A stretch of 64,000 bases of DNA from Xanthomonas vasicola. Its GTDB lineage: Bacteria > Pseudomonadota > Gammaproteobacteria > Xanthomonadales > Xanthomonadaceae. Shown here one piece after another: positions 17,168 through 25,602 of this stretch. Both the position numbers and the translations under genes were made by a program. The stretch covers positions 1 to 64,000 of the forward strand of contig NZ_JSBW02000039.1 in the NCBI RefSeq assembly GCF_000772705.2, in the 5' to 3' direction. Position 1 is the first letter of the stretch. Each line of letters opens with the position of its first letter. The notes beneath the pieces are model-generated. The model ran no database searches. It was given only the letters and a program-made list of their open reading frames with translations, and was not told the origin of the DNA.

Positions 17168-18576
17168 GCGACGGCCTCGGTGATGGCGTGGCGGGTGGTC
17201 TCGGCCAACAACACAAGTTGCGCCTCGTCCACGCAATACGGCGGCATCCAGTACAGCACGTCGCCGAGCGGGCGCAGCACCACACCTTTATCTAGCGCCG
17301 CGCGATACGCCTTCAAGCCAACGCGCGCGGCAGATGCAAACGGTGTGCGCTTGTCGCCGCCCTGGGTCAGTTCGAATGCCACAATCATGCCGGCCTGGCG
17401 TACGTCCGCCACCGCCGGGTGTTCGCCGATTTGCGCAGCGAGCTCGCGCATGCGCGCTGCGACGGGCTGGTTGCGCGCAATCACGTTGTCGTCAGCGAAG
17501 ATTTTTAATGTCGCCAGCGCCGCCGCACATGCCAGCGGGTTGCCGGTGTAGCTGTGCGAATGCAGGAACGCACGCTCGCGCGAATCGTCCAAAAAGGCGT
17601 CGTATAACTGCTGCGTGGCCAACACTGCCGACAATGGCATGAAACCGCCGGTCAGTCCCTTCGACAGGCACAACAGGTCTGGCATGATCCCGGCCTGTTC
17701 GCAGGCAAACAAGGTGCCGGTGCGGCCAAAGCCGACGGCGATTTCGTCGGCGATCAAGAACGCGCCATGAGCATCGCACAGCTCGCGTGCGCGGCGCAGA
17801 TACGCCGGGTGGTACATGCGCATGCCGCCTGCACACTGCACCCGCGGCTCCAGGATCAGTGCGCAGATTTCGCCAGGCGAGCGTTCGAACAATGCCTGCA
17901 GCGCATCGGCCGCCTGCAGTGCGTAGTCTTCGGCGCTCTGCCCGGGCTCGGCCAGATACGCATCGGGCGAGGGGGCGAACATCGACTCCAGCAACAGCGG
18001 CGCATACACGCGCCGGTACAACGGAATATCGCCAACCGACAGCGCGCCGATGGTTTCGCCGTGGTAACCGTTCTCCAGCGCAATGAAGCGCGTGCGCCGG
18101 TGCTCGCCACGATTGTGGAAGTAGTGGAAGGCCATCTTCAGCGCCACTTCCACGCCGGCCGATCCGTTGTCGGCATAGAACACCTTCGATAACGGCGCGC
18201 GCCCGGCCTGGCGTGGTGCGATGTCCAGGAGCTGCTCGGCCAGTTGCACGGCTGGCGCATGCGTGAAGCCGGCCAGCATCACCTGCTCCAGTTCGCCGGC
18301 CTGGCGCGCGATCGCCGCACCGATGCGCGATTCGGTATGGCCGAACAGGTTGGTCCACCAACTGCTCACCGCATCCAGATAACGGCGGCCGTCATGGCCC
18401 ACCAGCCATGCGCCTTCGCCACGTGCGATCGGCACCAGCGGCAGCGTGTGCGGGTGCTCACGCATCTGCGTGCAGGGGTGCCACACCACAGCAAGATCGC
18501 GTTGCCGCCAATGTTCGGCAGTTTGTGCGGCTGCAGGGTCTGCTAGGATTTCGGGTTCATGAATATGTCGATGCAT
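17158..18576 (-). CDS. bioA: Adenosylmethionine-8-amino-7-oxononanoate aminotransferase
   Basis: A 472-residue class III PLP aminotransferase that makes 7,8-diaminononanoate from KAPA in biotin synthesis, with S-adenosylmethionine as amino donor. Seen are the family-typical HPCTQM (33-38), SSWWTNLFGH (71-80), the cofactor glycine loop NGSAGVEVALKM, DEIAVGFGRTG (277-287) and the Schiff-base Lys306 in LSKGLTGG. The second motif has valine where threonine is usual. It diverges from nudE with 41 bases between start codons, so the promoters must overlap. No BirA-type operator was recognised. Confidence 0.93.
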   Translation of the reverse strand: MHRHIHEPEILADPAAAQTAEHWRQRDLAVVWHPCTQMREHPHTLPLVPIARGEGAWLVGHDGRRYLDAVSSWWTNLFGHTESRIGAAIARQAGELEQVMLAGFTHAPAVQLAEQLLDIAPRQAGRAPLSKVFYADNGSAGVEVALKMAFHYFHNRGEHRRTRFIALENGYHGETIGALSVGDIPLYRRVYAPLLLESMFAPSPDAYLAEPGQSAEDYALQAADALQALFERSPGEICALILEPRVQCAGGMRMYHPAYLRRARELCDAHGAFLIADEIAVGFGRTGTLFACEQAGIMPDLLCLSKGLTGGFMPLSAVLATQQLYDAFLDDSRERAFLHSHSYTGNPLACAAALATLKIFADDNVIARNQPVAARMRELAAQIGEHPAVADVRQAGMIVAFELTQGGDKRTPFASAARVGLKAYRAALDKGVVLRPLGDVLYWMPPYCVDEAQLVLLAETTRHAITEAVACA

Positions 18577-18617
18577 CTGCCCATTCTATCGGCTCGCTCC
18601 GCGGCTGCGTGCGACGC

Positions 18618-19166
18618 ATGAGCTCGCGCCTGCCGATCATCCACAAGATCACCGATCTGGGCGACGGGCCGTTCCGTCGCCAGCAACTGGATCTGGAATT
18701 TTCCAACGGCGAGCGCCGCATCTACGAACGTCAACTCAGCCAGGGTCATGGGGCCGTGGTGGTGGTGCCGATGCTCGATGCGCAAACCGTGCTGCTGGTG
18801 CGCGAATATGCCGCCGGCGTGCATCGCTACGAGCTGGGTCTGGTCAAGGGCCGCATCGACGCCGGCGAAACCCCTGAGCACGCCGCCGACCGCGAGCTCA
18901 AGGAAGAAGCCGGCTACGGCGCGCGCCAGGTCCAGGTGCTGCGTGCGATGACGCTTGCTCCTACTTATATGAGTCACCAATCCTGGTTGGTGCTGGCACG
19001 CGACCTCTACCCCGAGCGCCTGGTCGGCGACGAGCCGGAAGAGATGGACGTGGTGCCGTGGCCGATCGCTCGTCTGGACGAATTGATGCTGCGCGAAGAT
19101 TTCTCCGAAGGCCGCTCGCTGGCCGCCTTGTTCATTGCGCGCGAGTGGCTGGAGCGCAACCCATGA
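18618..19166 (+). CDS. nudE: ADP compounds hydrolase NudE (Nudix)
   Basis: A 182-residue Nudix hydrolase acting on ADP-ribose, NADH and related compounds. The full Nudix box is present as GRIDAGETP through RELKEEAGY (about residues 83-105). The ATG at 18618 is used because the long upstream extension overlaps bioA antisense and has no similarity to the family. The stop overlaps the cysQ start (ATGA), so the two nucleotide-detoxifying enzymes form an operon. Confidence 0.9.
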   Translation: MSSRLPIIHKITDLGDGPFRRQQLDLEFSNGERRIYERQLSQGHGAVVVVPMLDAQTVLLVREYAAGVHRYELGLVKGRIDAGETPEHAADRELKEEAGYGARQVQVLRAMTLAPTYMSHQSWLVLARDLYPERLVGDEPEEMDVVPWPIARLDELMLREDFSEGRSLAALFIAREWLERNP

Positions 19167-19963
19167 TCCGCATCCCGATGGAACTGCGCGAAACCGTGAT
19201 CGCCATCGCGCGCGATGCCGGCGCCGCAATCATGGAGGTCTACGCGCAGGACTTCGCGGTGGAGATCAAGGACGACGCCAGCCCGCTGACCCAGGCCGAC
19301 CTTGCCGCCAACCGCGTCATCGTTGAAGGCCTGCGCCGGGTCACCCCGGACGTGCCGGTGCTCTCGGAAGAATCCGCGCACGTGGCCTGGGAAGAACGCC
19401 AGTACTGGACCAGTTACTGGCTGGTGGACCCGCTCGATGGCACCCGCGAGTTCGTCAAGCGCAATGGCGAGTTCAGCGTCAACATCGCACTCATTCATAT
19501 GGGCGCGCCGGTGCTCGGGGTGGTGCAGGCGCCGGTCGATGGGCGGGTGTGGTACGCCGCACGCGGCGAGAACGCCTTCCGCCGCGATGGCGACCGCGAC
19601 GAGATGCTGCACACGCGCACCCCGGCGGCCACGCCGTTGCGGGTGGCGGCCAGCCGGTCGCACCGCGACGCGCGCACCGCCGCCGCGCTGGAGCGCATGG
19701 GCGAGATCGACGTGGTTGCGCAAGGCTCGTCGTTAAAATTCTGCCGCATCGCCGAAGGCGACCTGGACGTGTACCCACGCTTTGGCCCCACCTCCGAATG
19801 GGATACCGCCGCTGGCCAGTGCGTGCTGCATGCGGCCGGCGGCGTATTGCTTGCCGGCGGCAGCGGCAAACCGTTCCGCTACAACCGCCGCGACACCTTG
19901 CTCAATGGCGACTTCATCGCACTGGGCGATCCCAATCTGCCCTGGCGCGATTGGTTGGCGTGA
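19163..19963 (+). CDS. cysQ: 3'(2'),5'-bisphosphate nucleotidase CysQ
   Basis: A 266-residue inositol-monophosphatase-fold enzyme that dephosphorylates PAP and PAPS formed in sulfate assimilation. The metal-binding motifs are visible: SEES in the 70s, then WLVDPLDGTREF and later TSEWDTAAGQ. These supply the carboxylates for the magnesium or lithium-sensitive site. Length fits the E. coli enzyme. The start codon lies within the nudE stop (ATGA overlap), which implies translational coupling. Some 230 bases of non-coding DNA follow before mazG. Confidence 0.93.
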   Translation: MIRIPMELRETVIAIARDAGAAIMEVYAQDFAVEIKDDASPLTQADLAANRVIVEGLRRVTPDVPVLSEESAHVAWEERQYWTSYWLVDPLDGTREFVKRNGEFSVNIALIHMGAPVLGVVQAPVDGRVWYAARGENAFRRDGDRDEMLHTRTPAATPLRVAASRSHRDARTAAALERMGEIDVVAQGSSLKFCRIAEGDLDVYPRFGPTSEWDTAAGQCVLHAAGGVLLAGGSGKPFRYNRRDTLLNGDFIALGDPNLPWRDWLA

Positions 19964-20194
19964 GCGGTGTGGGTGGAGGAAGGCGCGAAACCGTGCTGGC
20001 GTGCTGCGCTGCCACGCATGCGTTGGTTTGCTGTGGCCACGCCGTGCTGCGCGAGATGCGGATGACCTGAAAGGTACACTTCGGTACCGGCGCTCAGCTG
20101 CATGCCGGGTCGCGCTGCAGCAGGCGATGACATCGTCTCGCGTGCGACATGTCGCCGCGAGCGCACTCATTTTTAAAGGTTCCAGGAACACACG

Positions 20195-21214
20195 ATGTCT
20201 CAGACACCGCCGACCGGCGACATCCAGCAGCTGTTGCAGTTGATGGCGCGCCTGCGCGATCGCGAACACGGCTGCCCGTGGGATGTGCAGCAGACCTTCG
20301 CCAGCATCGCACCGTACACCATCGAAGAAGCCTACGAAGTGGCCGATGCGATCGACCGCAACGACTTGACTGGCCTGCGCGACGAATTGGGCGACCTGTT
20401 GCTGCAGGTGGTCTTCCATTCGCAAATGGCGGCCGAGCAGGGGGCGTTCGGCTTCGCCGACGTGGTCGCCACGCTCAGCGACAAACTGGTGCGTCGCCAC
20501 CCGCATGTGTTCGCTGCGCAACAGGCGCCCGATGCACTGGCGGTGAGCGCCAACTGGGAGCAGATCAAACGCGAAGAACGTCGCGCTGCTGGCAGCCAGG
20601 ACGACTCCGCACTTGCCGGCATCGCGCGTGGGCTGCCCGAATGGCAGCGTTCCACCAAACTGCAGTCGCGTGCGGCGCGGGTCGGTTTCGATTGGCCTGG
20701 CCCGGTGCCGGTACTGGAAAAACTGCAGGAAGAAATCGAAGAGCTGCGGGTGGAATTCGCACGTGGCCCGGTGGCCGACAACCAGGCCCGGCTGGAAGAC
20801 GAACTGGGCGATGTGTTGTTCGTCTGCGCCAATGTGGCGCGGCATGCCAAGGTCGATGTCGGCGCCGCGCTGCGACACGCCAATCTCAAATTCGAACGTC
20901 GCTTCCGTGCGATGGAGGTGCAGGCGCATGCGGCCGGCACCACGTTGAACGCGTTGTCGCTGAGCGAGCAGGAAGCGCTGTGGCAACAGGTCAAGCGTAA
21001 CGAGCGTAGCGGTGAGGCGTCGGCCATCAACAGTTCGGCAGTCAAGAGTTCCGCGAGCGAGGCACCGGCCATGCATGCGCCGGCTTCCCAAGTGCAGCCT
21101 GCGGACAACGCTGGCGCCGGTATGTCCGCCGTCGGCAAGTCAACTGCCGATAGCGCAGACGCGCATCCGGCTTCGCTCGATACTCCGGACACCGACACAC
21201 CACCTCCCGCATGA
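20195..21214 (+). CDS. mazG: Nucleoside triphosphate pyrophosphohydrolase MazG, with extended tail
   Basis: A two-domain MazG (339 residues) that hydrolyses NTPs and dNTPs to monophosphates. The first domain has CPWD and [10 protein letters not shown] with [10 protein letters not shown]. The second has [10 protein letters not shown] and [11 protein letters not shown]. Both carry the EExxE/ExxD metal-binding pattern. The enzymatic part ends near residue 270. A further 65 residues or so form a Ser/Ala/Pro-rich low-complexity tail not usual in E. coli MazG and of unknown use. Its stop overlaps the next gene's start (ATGA). Confidence 0.92.
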   Translation: MSQTPPTGDIQQLLQLMARLRDREHGCPWDVQQTFASIAPYTIEEAYEVADAIDRNDLTGLRDELGDLLLQVVFHSQMAAEQGAFGFADVVATLSDKLVRRHPHVFAAQQAPDALAVSANWEQIKREERRAAGSQDDSALAGIARGLPEWQRSTKLQSRAARVGFDWPGPVPVLEKLQEEIEELRVEFARGPVADNQARLEDELGDVLFVCANVARHAKVDVGAALRHANLKFERRFRAMEVQAHAAGTTLNALSLSEQEALWQQVKRNERSGEASAINSSAVKSSASEAPAMHAPASQVQPADNAGAGMSAVGKSTADSADAHPASLDTPDTDTPPPA

Positions 21215-21546
21215 ACCTCGCGCCGGCCACGCTGCTGCTGTTTGCCGCGACGGCGCTCGCCGAGCTGGTCGGTTGCTACCTTCCTTATCTATGGCTGCGC
21301 AAGGGTGGCAGCGTGTGGTTGCTGCTGCCCACCGCGCTGAGCCTTGCCATCTTCGTGTGGCTGTTGAGCTTGCATCCGGAAGCCAGCGGTCGCGTGTATG
21401 CGGCCTATGGCGGCGTCTACATCGCCAGCGCGCTGCTGTGGTTGTGGTGGGTGGATGGCGTCACGCCGACGCGCTGGGATCTGCTCGGCGCCGCCTGTTG
21501 TCTGTGTGGCATGGCGATCATCATGTTTGCACCGCGTAGCGCCTGA
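21211..21546 (+). CDS. YnfA/UPF0060 family small membrane protein
   Basis: A 111-residue inner-membrane protein with four predicted hydrophobic helices, starting [11 protein letters not shown]. The conserved family segments [28 protein letters not shown] and DxxGAxxCLxGMAII are present. UPF0060 proteins are structurally related to small multidrug-resistance transporters, but a substrate is not established. It overlaps mazG by four bases and is probably translated from the same message. Confidence 0.9.
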   Translation: MNLAPATLLLFAATALAELVGCYLPYLWLRKGGSVWLLLPTALSLAIFVWLLSLHPEASGRVYAAYGGVYIASALLWLWWVDGVTPTRWDLLGAACCLCGMAIIMFAPRSA

Positions 21547-21629
21547 CTGCACTCGCGCAAACGCGCGCATGTTGCCGGTGTTGCCACAGCCGCCGCCCAC
21601 AGTGGCTGCGCCTGTTACGCATGGCTGGA

Positions 21630-21787
21630 ATCAGAGCGGCTAACAAAACGTTCGTGCTGATGCCGAAGAGTCCAGCGGCATCATCGGCTCGATTGCCGGT
21701 ATCGCCGAGTTGGCCAAGGAAGCGATCGGCAAGCCCGACGCACCTGCCGTGCGCGTGCTGCCGATACCGCCGTGCGCAGGAGCCTGA
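21630..21787 (+). pseudogene. C-terminal remnant of an SPFH/stomatin-like gene
   Basis: Two short frames give ANKTFVLMP and, after a one-base shift near 21665, SSGIIGSIAGIAELAKEA. This is the usual ending of QmcA-like SPFH membrane proteins (KTFVLMP, then a glycine/isoleucine-rich helix). The rest of the gene, about 250 codons, is absent upstream. The remnant ends at the TGA at 21785-21787, four bases before the NfeD remnant, so the usual SPFH-NfeD pair order is preserved in decayed form. Confidence 0.6.
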
Positions 21788-21790
21788 GCG

Positions 21791-22225
21791 GTGCGCTGGG
21801 ATGTGGCGATCTGGCCAGTGCTGGCGCTGTTGCCGATTGCGGCCGAACTCTAGTGCCGGGTGCCTTCCTGCTGTGGATGGGGATCGCGGCCCGCAGCGGT
21901 GTGCGTGTTGATGCTGGTGTTGCCGGACATCGCGTTGCTGGTGCAGATCGTGGCCTTCGTGGTGCTCAGCTTCGTGTCGGTGCAGGTGTATCGCACTTGG
22001 TTTCGCGGCAACGGCCACGAGAGCGATTTCCCGTTGCTCAATCGACGCGCCGAGCAGTTGATCGGCCGTCGCGTGCTGCTCGATCAGGGCATCCACGATG
22101 GTCGCGGGCGCGCCAAGGTCGATGATGCGTTGTGTGTGGTCGCAGGTCCCGATCTGCCGGCCGGCACGCCGGTGCGCATCGTCGGTGTCGATGGCATGAC
22201 CTTGCTGGTGCAGCCGGCCAGTTGA
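21791..22225 (+). pseudogene. NfeD-like membrane protein gene, frameshifted
   Basis: Three frames are needed to follow one protein. They are a start VRWDVAIWPVLALLPIAAE ending at an in-frame TAG (21851-21853), then LVPGAFLLWMGIAA in a second frame, then LVLPDIALLVQIVAF onward to the TGA at 22223-22225. The last part has the OB-fold of NfeD proteins (QLIGRRVLLDQGI to VDGMTLLVQ). NfeD proteins work with SPFH partners in membrane quality control; both partners are decayed here. At least two indels are present, so a functional product is unlikely. Confidence 0.7.
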
Positions 22226-22397
22226 GGAGCGCGGGCAGGGCACGCGCCGCCTTGTCCGTGCAAGTATTGTTGCAGCACGGCGTAGCATCGCGCTGCGTCA
22301 ATGGCCTCCAATCAGTGCAAACGCGCTGCTGCGCGCACGCCGTTCCCCCAAGCGAGGCAGGCCGGCGATAATGGGGCCTTTCCTCGGACCGGCGCTC

Positions 22398-23507
22398 ATG
22401 ACCCAAAAGACCATCCTCAACGACACCCATCGTGCGCTCGGCGCCAAGATGGTCGACTTCGGCGGTTGGGATATGCCGATCCATTACGGTTCGCAGTTGG
22501 ACGAGCACCACCAGGTGCGCCGCGACGCCGGCATGTTCGACGTCAGCCACATGACCGTGGTCGACCTGCACGGCGCGCGCGTGCGCGAATTCCTGCGCTA
22601 CCTGCTCGCCAACTCTGTGGACAAGCTCAAGGTCTCCGGCAAGGCGCTGTACACCTGCATGCTCAATCCGCAGGGTGGGGTGATCGACGACCTCATCGTC
22701 TATTACATGAGCGAAGACTTCTTCCGGTTGGTGGTCAACGCCGCCACCCGCGAAAAGGACTTGCAGTGGATCGGCGAGCAGGCCGCACGCTTCGACGTGC
22801 GCGTGGAAGAGCGCAGCGACTTCGCGATGATTGCCGTGCAAGGCCCCAACGCACGCGCCAAGGTCATCGACCTGCTGGATCCGGCCGACACCGCAGCGGC
22901 GAGCAAGCTCGGCCGTTTCGCAGCGCTGCAGACACATTCGCGTGATGGCATCGACTTATTTCTTGCGCGCACCGGCTACACCGGCGAAGACGGTTTCGAA
23001 ATCGTCTTGCCGCAGGACGCCGCCGTTGCGTTCTGGAATGCATTGCTCACGCAAGGCGTCAAGCCGGCAGGTCTGGGCGCACGTGATACCTTGCGTCTTG
23101 AAGCGGGCATGAATCTTTACGGCCAGGACATGGACGATGCAGTTACCCCGTACGAGGCTGCGCTGGCCTGGACGATTGCCCTGGACGAAGGTCGCGATTT
23201 CATCGGCCGCAGCGTGCTCGAATCACAAAAGGCGCAGGGCGCACCGCGTCAGCTGATCGGTGTGGTGATGGACGAGAAGGGCGTGCTGCGGCATGGACAG
23301 ACCGTGCTCACCGCCAGCGGCGAAGGCGAGATTCTCTCGGGCACGTTCTCGCCGACGCTCGGCAAGGCGATCGCCTTCGCGCGCGTGCCGGCCGGCAGCA
23401 TCGAGCAGCTGCGGGTGGACATCCGTGGCAAGCAGGTGCCGTTGCGCGCGGTGAAGTTTCCGTTCGTGCGCGATGGCCAGGCGCAGCCCGGCGTCCTGGG
23501 CGACTGA
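22398..23507 (+). CDS. gcvT: Glycine cleavage system aminomethyltransferase (T protein)
   Basis: A 369-residue cytoplasmic enzyme that transfers the methylene of the lipoyl-bound aminomethyl group to tetrahydrofolate, releasing ammonia. Typical segments are [18 protein letters not shown], the folate-site region [11 protein letters not shown] and [15 protein letters not shown]. The ATG at 22398 (MTQKTILND) is preferred; the frame nine codons longer lacks homology. GATAAT at 22367-22372 may be its -10 element. I looked for the tandem glycine riboswitch that precedes many gcvT genes and found none. The H-protein gene follows after 137 bases. Confidence 0.95.
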   Translation: MTQKTILNDTHRALGAKMVDFGGWDMPIHYGSQLDEHHQVRRDAGMFDVSHMTVVDLHGARVREFLRYLLANSVDKLKVSGKALYTCMLNPQGGVIDDLIVYYMSEDFFRLVVNAATREKDLQWIGEQAARFDVRVEERSDFAMIAVQGPNARAKVIDLLDPADTAAASKLGRFAALQTHSRDGIDLFLARTGYTGEDGFEIVLPQDAAVAFWNALLTQGVKPAGLGARDTLRLEAGMNLYGQDMDDAVTPYEAALAWTIALDEGRDFIGRSVLESQKAQGAPRQLIGVVMDEKGVLRHGQTVLTASGEGEILSGTFSPTLGKAIAFARVPAGSIEQLRVDIRGKQVPLRAVKFPFVRDGQAQPGVLGD

Positions 23508-23644
23508 ATCGTGCGGCGCGTGCATTCCGTGCACGCTGCTGCTTGTGCTTCCGCATCACCACCACACCGCCGCGTGCACCTGTCTTGTCGCGCGGTCTAA
23601 ACTAGCCGCCTGTCCTCAACCCTTATCCTTCCCGGAGCACACCC

Positions 23645-24040
23645 ATGAGCGAGATCCCTGGCGACCTCAAGTTCCTCAAATCCCACGAGTGGGCCCGCGT
23701 CGAAAGCAGCGGCCGCGTGACCGTTGGTATTTCCGACCATGCGCAGGGCTTGCTGGGTGACCTGGTTTACGTCGAACTGCCGGGCGTCGGCGACACCGTG
23801 CAGGTCGGCAACGGCGCTGCGGTGGTGGAATCGGTCAAGGCTGCCTCCGACGTCTACAGTCCGGTCAGCGGCACCGTCGTCGAGGTCAACAGTGCGTTGA
23901 GCGACAAGCCGGAAACCATCAACGAAGATGCCTATGGCGAGGGTTGGATCTTCGTCGTCGAGATCGACGACAAGGAACAGCTCAACGACCTGCTGGATCC
24001 GGACGCCTATGCCGAGCTGCTCGAAGACGACGATCACTGA
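23645..24040 (+). CDS. gcvH: Glycine cleavage system H protein
   Basis: A 131-residue lipoyl-carrier protein that shuttles the aminomethyl group between the P, T and L proteins. The lipoylated lysine is Lys65 in VESVKAASD. Sequence and length match the family throughout. A strong terminator follows 26 bases after the stop. The P protein gene is not in the window, so the system is split in this genome. Confidence 0.97.
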   Translation: MSEIPGDLKFLKSHEWARVESSGRVTVGISDHAQGLLGDLVYVELPGVGDTVQVGNGAAVVESVKAASDVYSPVSGTVVEVNSALSDKPETINEDAYGEGWIFVVEIDDKEQLNDLLDPDAYAELLEDDDH

Positions 24041-24066
24041 TCAGGTTTCGCTGCCGCCAATATCCG

Positions 24067-24098
24067 ATGGCCGCTCTCAGAGCGGCCATTTTTTTTGG
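24067..24098 (+). terminator. Rho-independent terminator after gcvH
   Basis: The arms ATGGCCGCT and AGCGGCCAT close a tight loop, and nine T residues follow. It should end the gcvT/gcvH transcript. Confidence 0.9.
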
Positions 24099-24733
24099 CG
24101 CGCTGTCGCTCTCGATGCACGACCTCGGTGCGGTCATGCCACGCGCGCCGGACTTGGGTTCTGAGATAGAGGCGTGTCGTTTGGTCTGTCGACGGCGATG
24201 CCGCTGGTCACACGTCGATACGGCGCGCGTGTTGGCGGCAACGATCAAACCTGCATCCAGTGCTCATTACCTGCACGCGCCGGATTTCTGACGTGAGTCG
24301 TTCGTGAGGGTCTGGCGTGCACTCGGTGAAAAATTTTCCGATGAGTTGCCCGTCGCGTTCCTTCGACGATGGATGCGATGCATGCCGTAGTCGATGCGCG
24401 CGGACGCATGCATGGCGATCGAAGCGCGCAATAAGTTTGCGCATTTCTGCTCATGCGACCTCGGAAGTGCAGCCGTGGGAAAAAAAATTTTCAGCTGGCG
24501 GACAGGCGGCAAGCAGTGCCTCCGCACCGGTTTCGCTAGCGTGCCATTGAAGCGCTCAAGCGGTTGCGAAGGCGCACTGCTAAAAAAAAACAGCGGAAAA
24601 GAAGTGCTTTTTTGAAAACGCTGTTGGGCGAATATGCTTTTTGGTCAGGCCTGTACGCCGGCGCACACGGTCTTTCGCTGCCCTGGATGCGGCACGCGGC
24701 GATGCCTGGCAAAAAAAAAAATGCGAAAGAGTG
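24099..24733. other. Long non-coding stretch with A-tracts
   Basis: This 635-base region has no convincing coding frame. It contains several A- or T-tracts (near 24330, 24480, 24582, 24609 and 24711). These include two AAAATTTT-type steps that are expected to bend DNA, which contrasts with the GC-rich surroundings. It may serve as a binding region for nucleoid proteins. A terminator-like hairpin at 24573-24613 is listed separately. Confidence 0.5.
24573..24613 (+). terminator. Terminator-like hairpin in the A-tract region
   Basis: GCACT (24573-24577) pairs with AGTGC (24603-24607), with an inner GCT/AGC pairing, and six T residues follow. No gene ends here, so it would terminate readthrough or an unrecognised small transcript. 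Confidence 0.45.
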
Positions 24734-24762
24734 TTGACAGTAAAAAAAAGCGTGATTAGGTT
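24734..24762 (+). promoter_or_regulatory. Sigma70-type promoter upstream of the H1-like gene
   Basis: A consensus TTGACA (24734-24739) is followed after 17 bases by TAGGTT (24757-24762), a weak -10. An A8 tract fills the spacer. A start near 24769 would give a leader of about 285 bases before the H1-like start codon, or would transcribe the structured element at 24768-24938. Confidence 0.55.
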
Positions 24763-24767
24763 TCGCC

Positions 24768-24938
24768 CAGCAGACATTGCTGCTGAAGAGAGTGAGCAGA
24801 ATCGACATCGCGCCGACAAGCTTGTTCCGGATGTCCACCGAAGCGATAACCACGGTGGAGTCGGGCCCGCTTCTCTCCAAGAAAGCAGCTGTCGTTCCGA
24901 CTACGCACCCGTGTCGCCGCTCGATGCGGGTGTTTCTG
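24768..24938 (+). ncRNA. Candidate structured small RNA or leader RNA
   Basis: Between a consensus-like promoter and a terminator-like hairpin lies a chain of possible stems. They are CTGCT/AGCAG (24780-24799), GACATC/GATGTC enclosing ACAAGCTTGT (24804-24835), CCACCG/CGGTGG (24836-24858) and GTCGG/CCGAC (24860-24901). Last is CACCCG/CGGGTG with an inner TCG/CGA helix (24906-24932), followed by TTTCTG. No open frame fits. It does not match 6S, tmRNA or RNase P hallmarks that I know. It could instead be an attenuator in the leader of the H1-like gene. The structure was drawn by eye only. Confidence 0.4.
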
Positions 24939-24976
24939 TATCCGTTCCGTCGCGCATTACCTGCGGACGGTTCCCG

Positions 24977-24994
24977 ACGACGGCATGCCGTCGT
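24977..24994. repeat. Perfect 18-base palindrome in the H1-like leader
   Basis: ACGACGGCATGCCGTCGT reads the same on both strands and lies 58 bases before the start codon of the H1-like gene. It may be an operator for a dimeric regulator or an mRNA hairpin. Confidence 0.5.
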
Positions 24995-25052
24995 GGGGTT
25001 TGGTTCAACTGGGCGTTACAACTCCATAGTTCACTGACGAGGAGCCAATTAC

Positions 25053-25532
25053 ATGGCCACTGCAAAAGCTGCGAAAAAGAAACCCACCGCCAAAAAGGCT
25101 GTGAAAAAGACTGCCGCCAAGAAGGCCGTCAAGAAGGTCGCCAAAAAGGCAACCGCTAAGAAGGCAGTGAAGAAGACTGCTGCCAAGAAGGCCGTCAAGA
25201 AGACTGCAAAGAAGGCAACCGCCAAGAAGGCAGTGAAGAAGACTGCGAAGAAGGCAACCAAGAAAACTGCCGCCAAGAAGGCAGTGAAGAAGACTGCAAA
25301 GAAGGCGACCAAGAAAACTGCCGCCAAGAAGGCAGTGAAGAAGACCGCCAAGAAAGCGGTCAAGAAGACCGCCAAAAAGGCAGTAGCGAAGAAGGCGACC
25401 AAGAAGTCCGCCACCAAGAAAACCGCTGCCAAGAAGCCTGCAGTGAAGAAGGTCGCCAAGAAGAAGCCGGCCGCTCGCAAGAAGAAGGCCGCTCCGGTCG
25501 CGCTGCCCGCAACCCCGGCACCGCTGATCTGA
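25053..25532 (+). CDS. Histone H1-like lysine/alanine-rich DNA-binding protein
   Basis: A 159-residue, extremely basic protein made almost wholly of Lys, Ala, Thr and Val in tandem units of the type KKTAKKA and KKAVKKTA. A short proline-containing tail ends LPATPAPLI. It resembles the C-terminal tail of eukaryotic histone H1 and the chlamydial HC2/Bordetella BpH2 family, which bind DNA non-specifically in the nucleoid. There is no globular domain. The gene has DNA-level repeats (GCCAAGAAGGCAGTGAAGAA-type units), so copy number is probably variable between strains. A GAGGAG ribosome site lies just upstream and a terminator follows. Confidence 0.9.
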   Translation: MATAKAAKKKPTAKKAVKKTAAKKAVKKVAKKATAKKAVKKTAAKKAVKKTAKKATAKKAVKKTAKKATKKTAAKKAVKKTAKKATKKTAAKKAVKKTAKKAVKKTAKKAVAKKATKKSATKKTAAKKPAVKKVAKKKPAARKKKAAPVALPATPAPLI

Positions 25533-25561
25533 TCTTGTAATACCCGATCGCCGTAGACATC

Positions 25562-25602
25562 GAGCTCTCTCCCCGACGCCCAGCGGGGAGGGAGCTTTTT
25601 TA
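25562..25602 (+). terminator. Rho-independent terminator after the H1-like gene
   Basis: AGCTCTCTCCCC pairs (one mismatch) with GGGGAGGGAGCT around a short loop, followed by six T residues. Confidence 0.88.

Noticed and set aside
22226..22397. Possible glycine riboswitch before gcvT
   Set aside because: The conserved glycine aptamer cores and linker were not found in the 172 bases before the gene.
24768..24938. Identification of the structured RNA as 6S RNA
   Set aside because: The ends do not form the long closing stem with a central bubble, and the gene neighbours of 6S RNA are absent.
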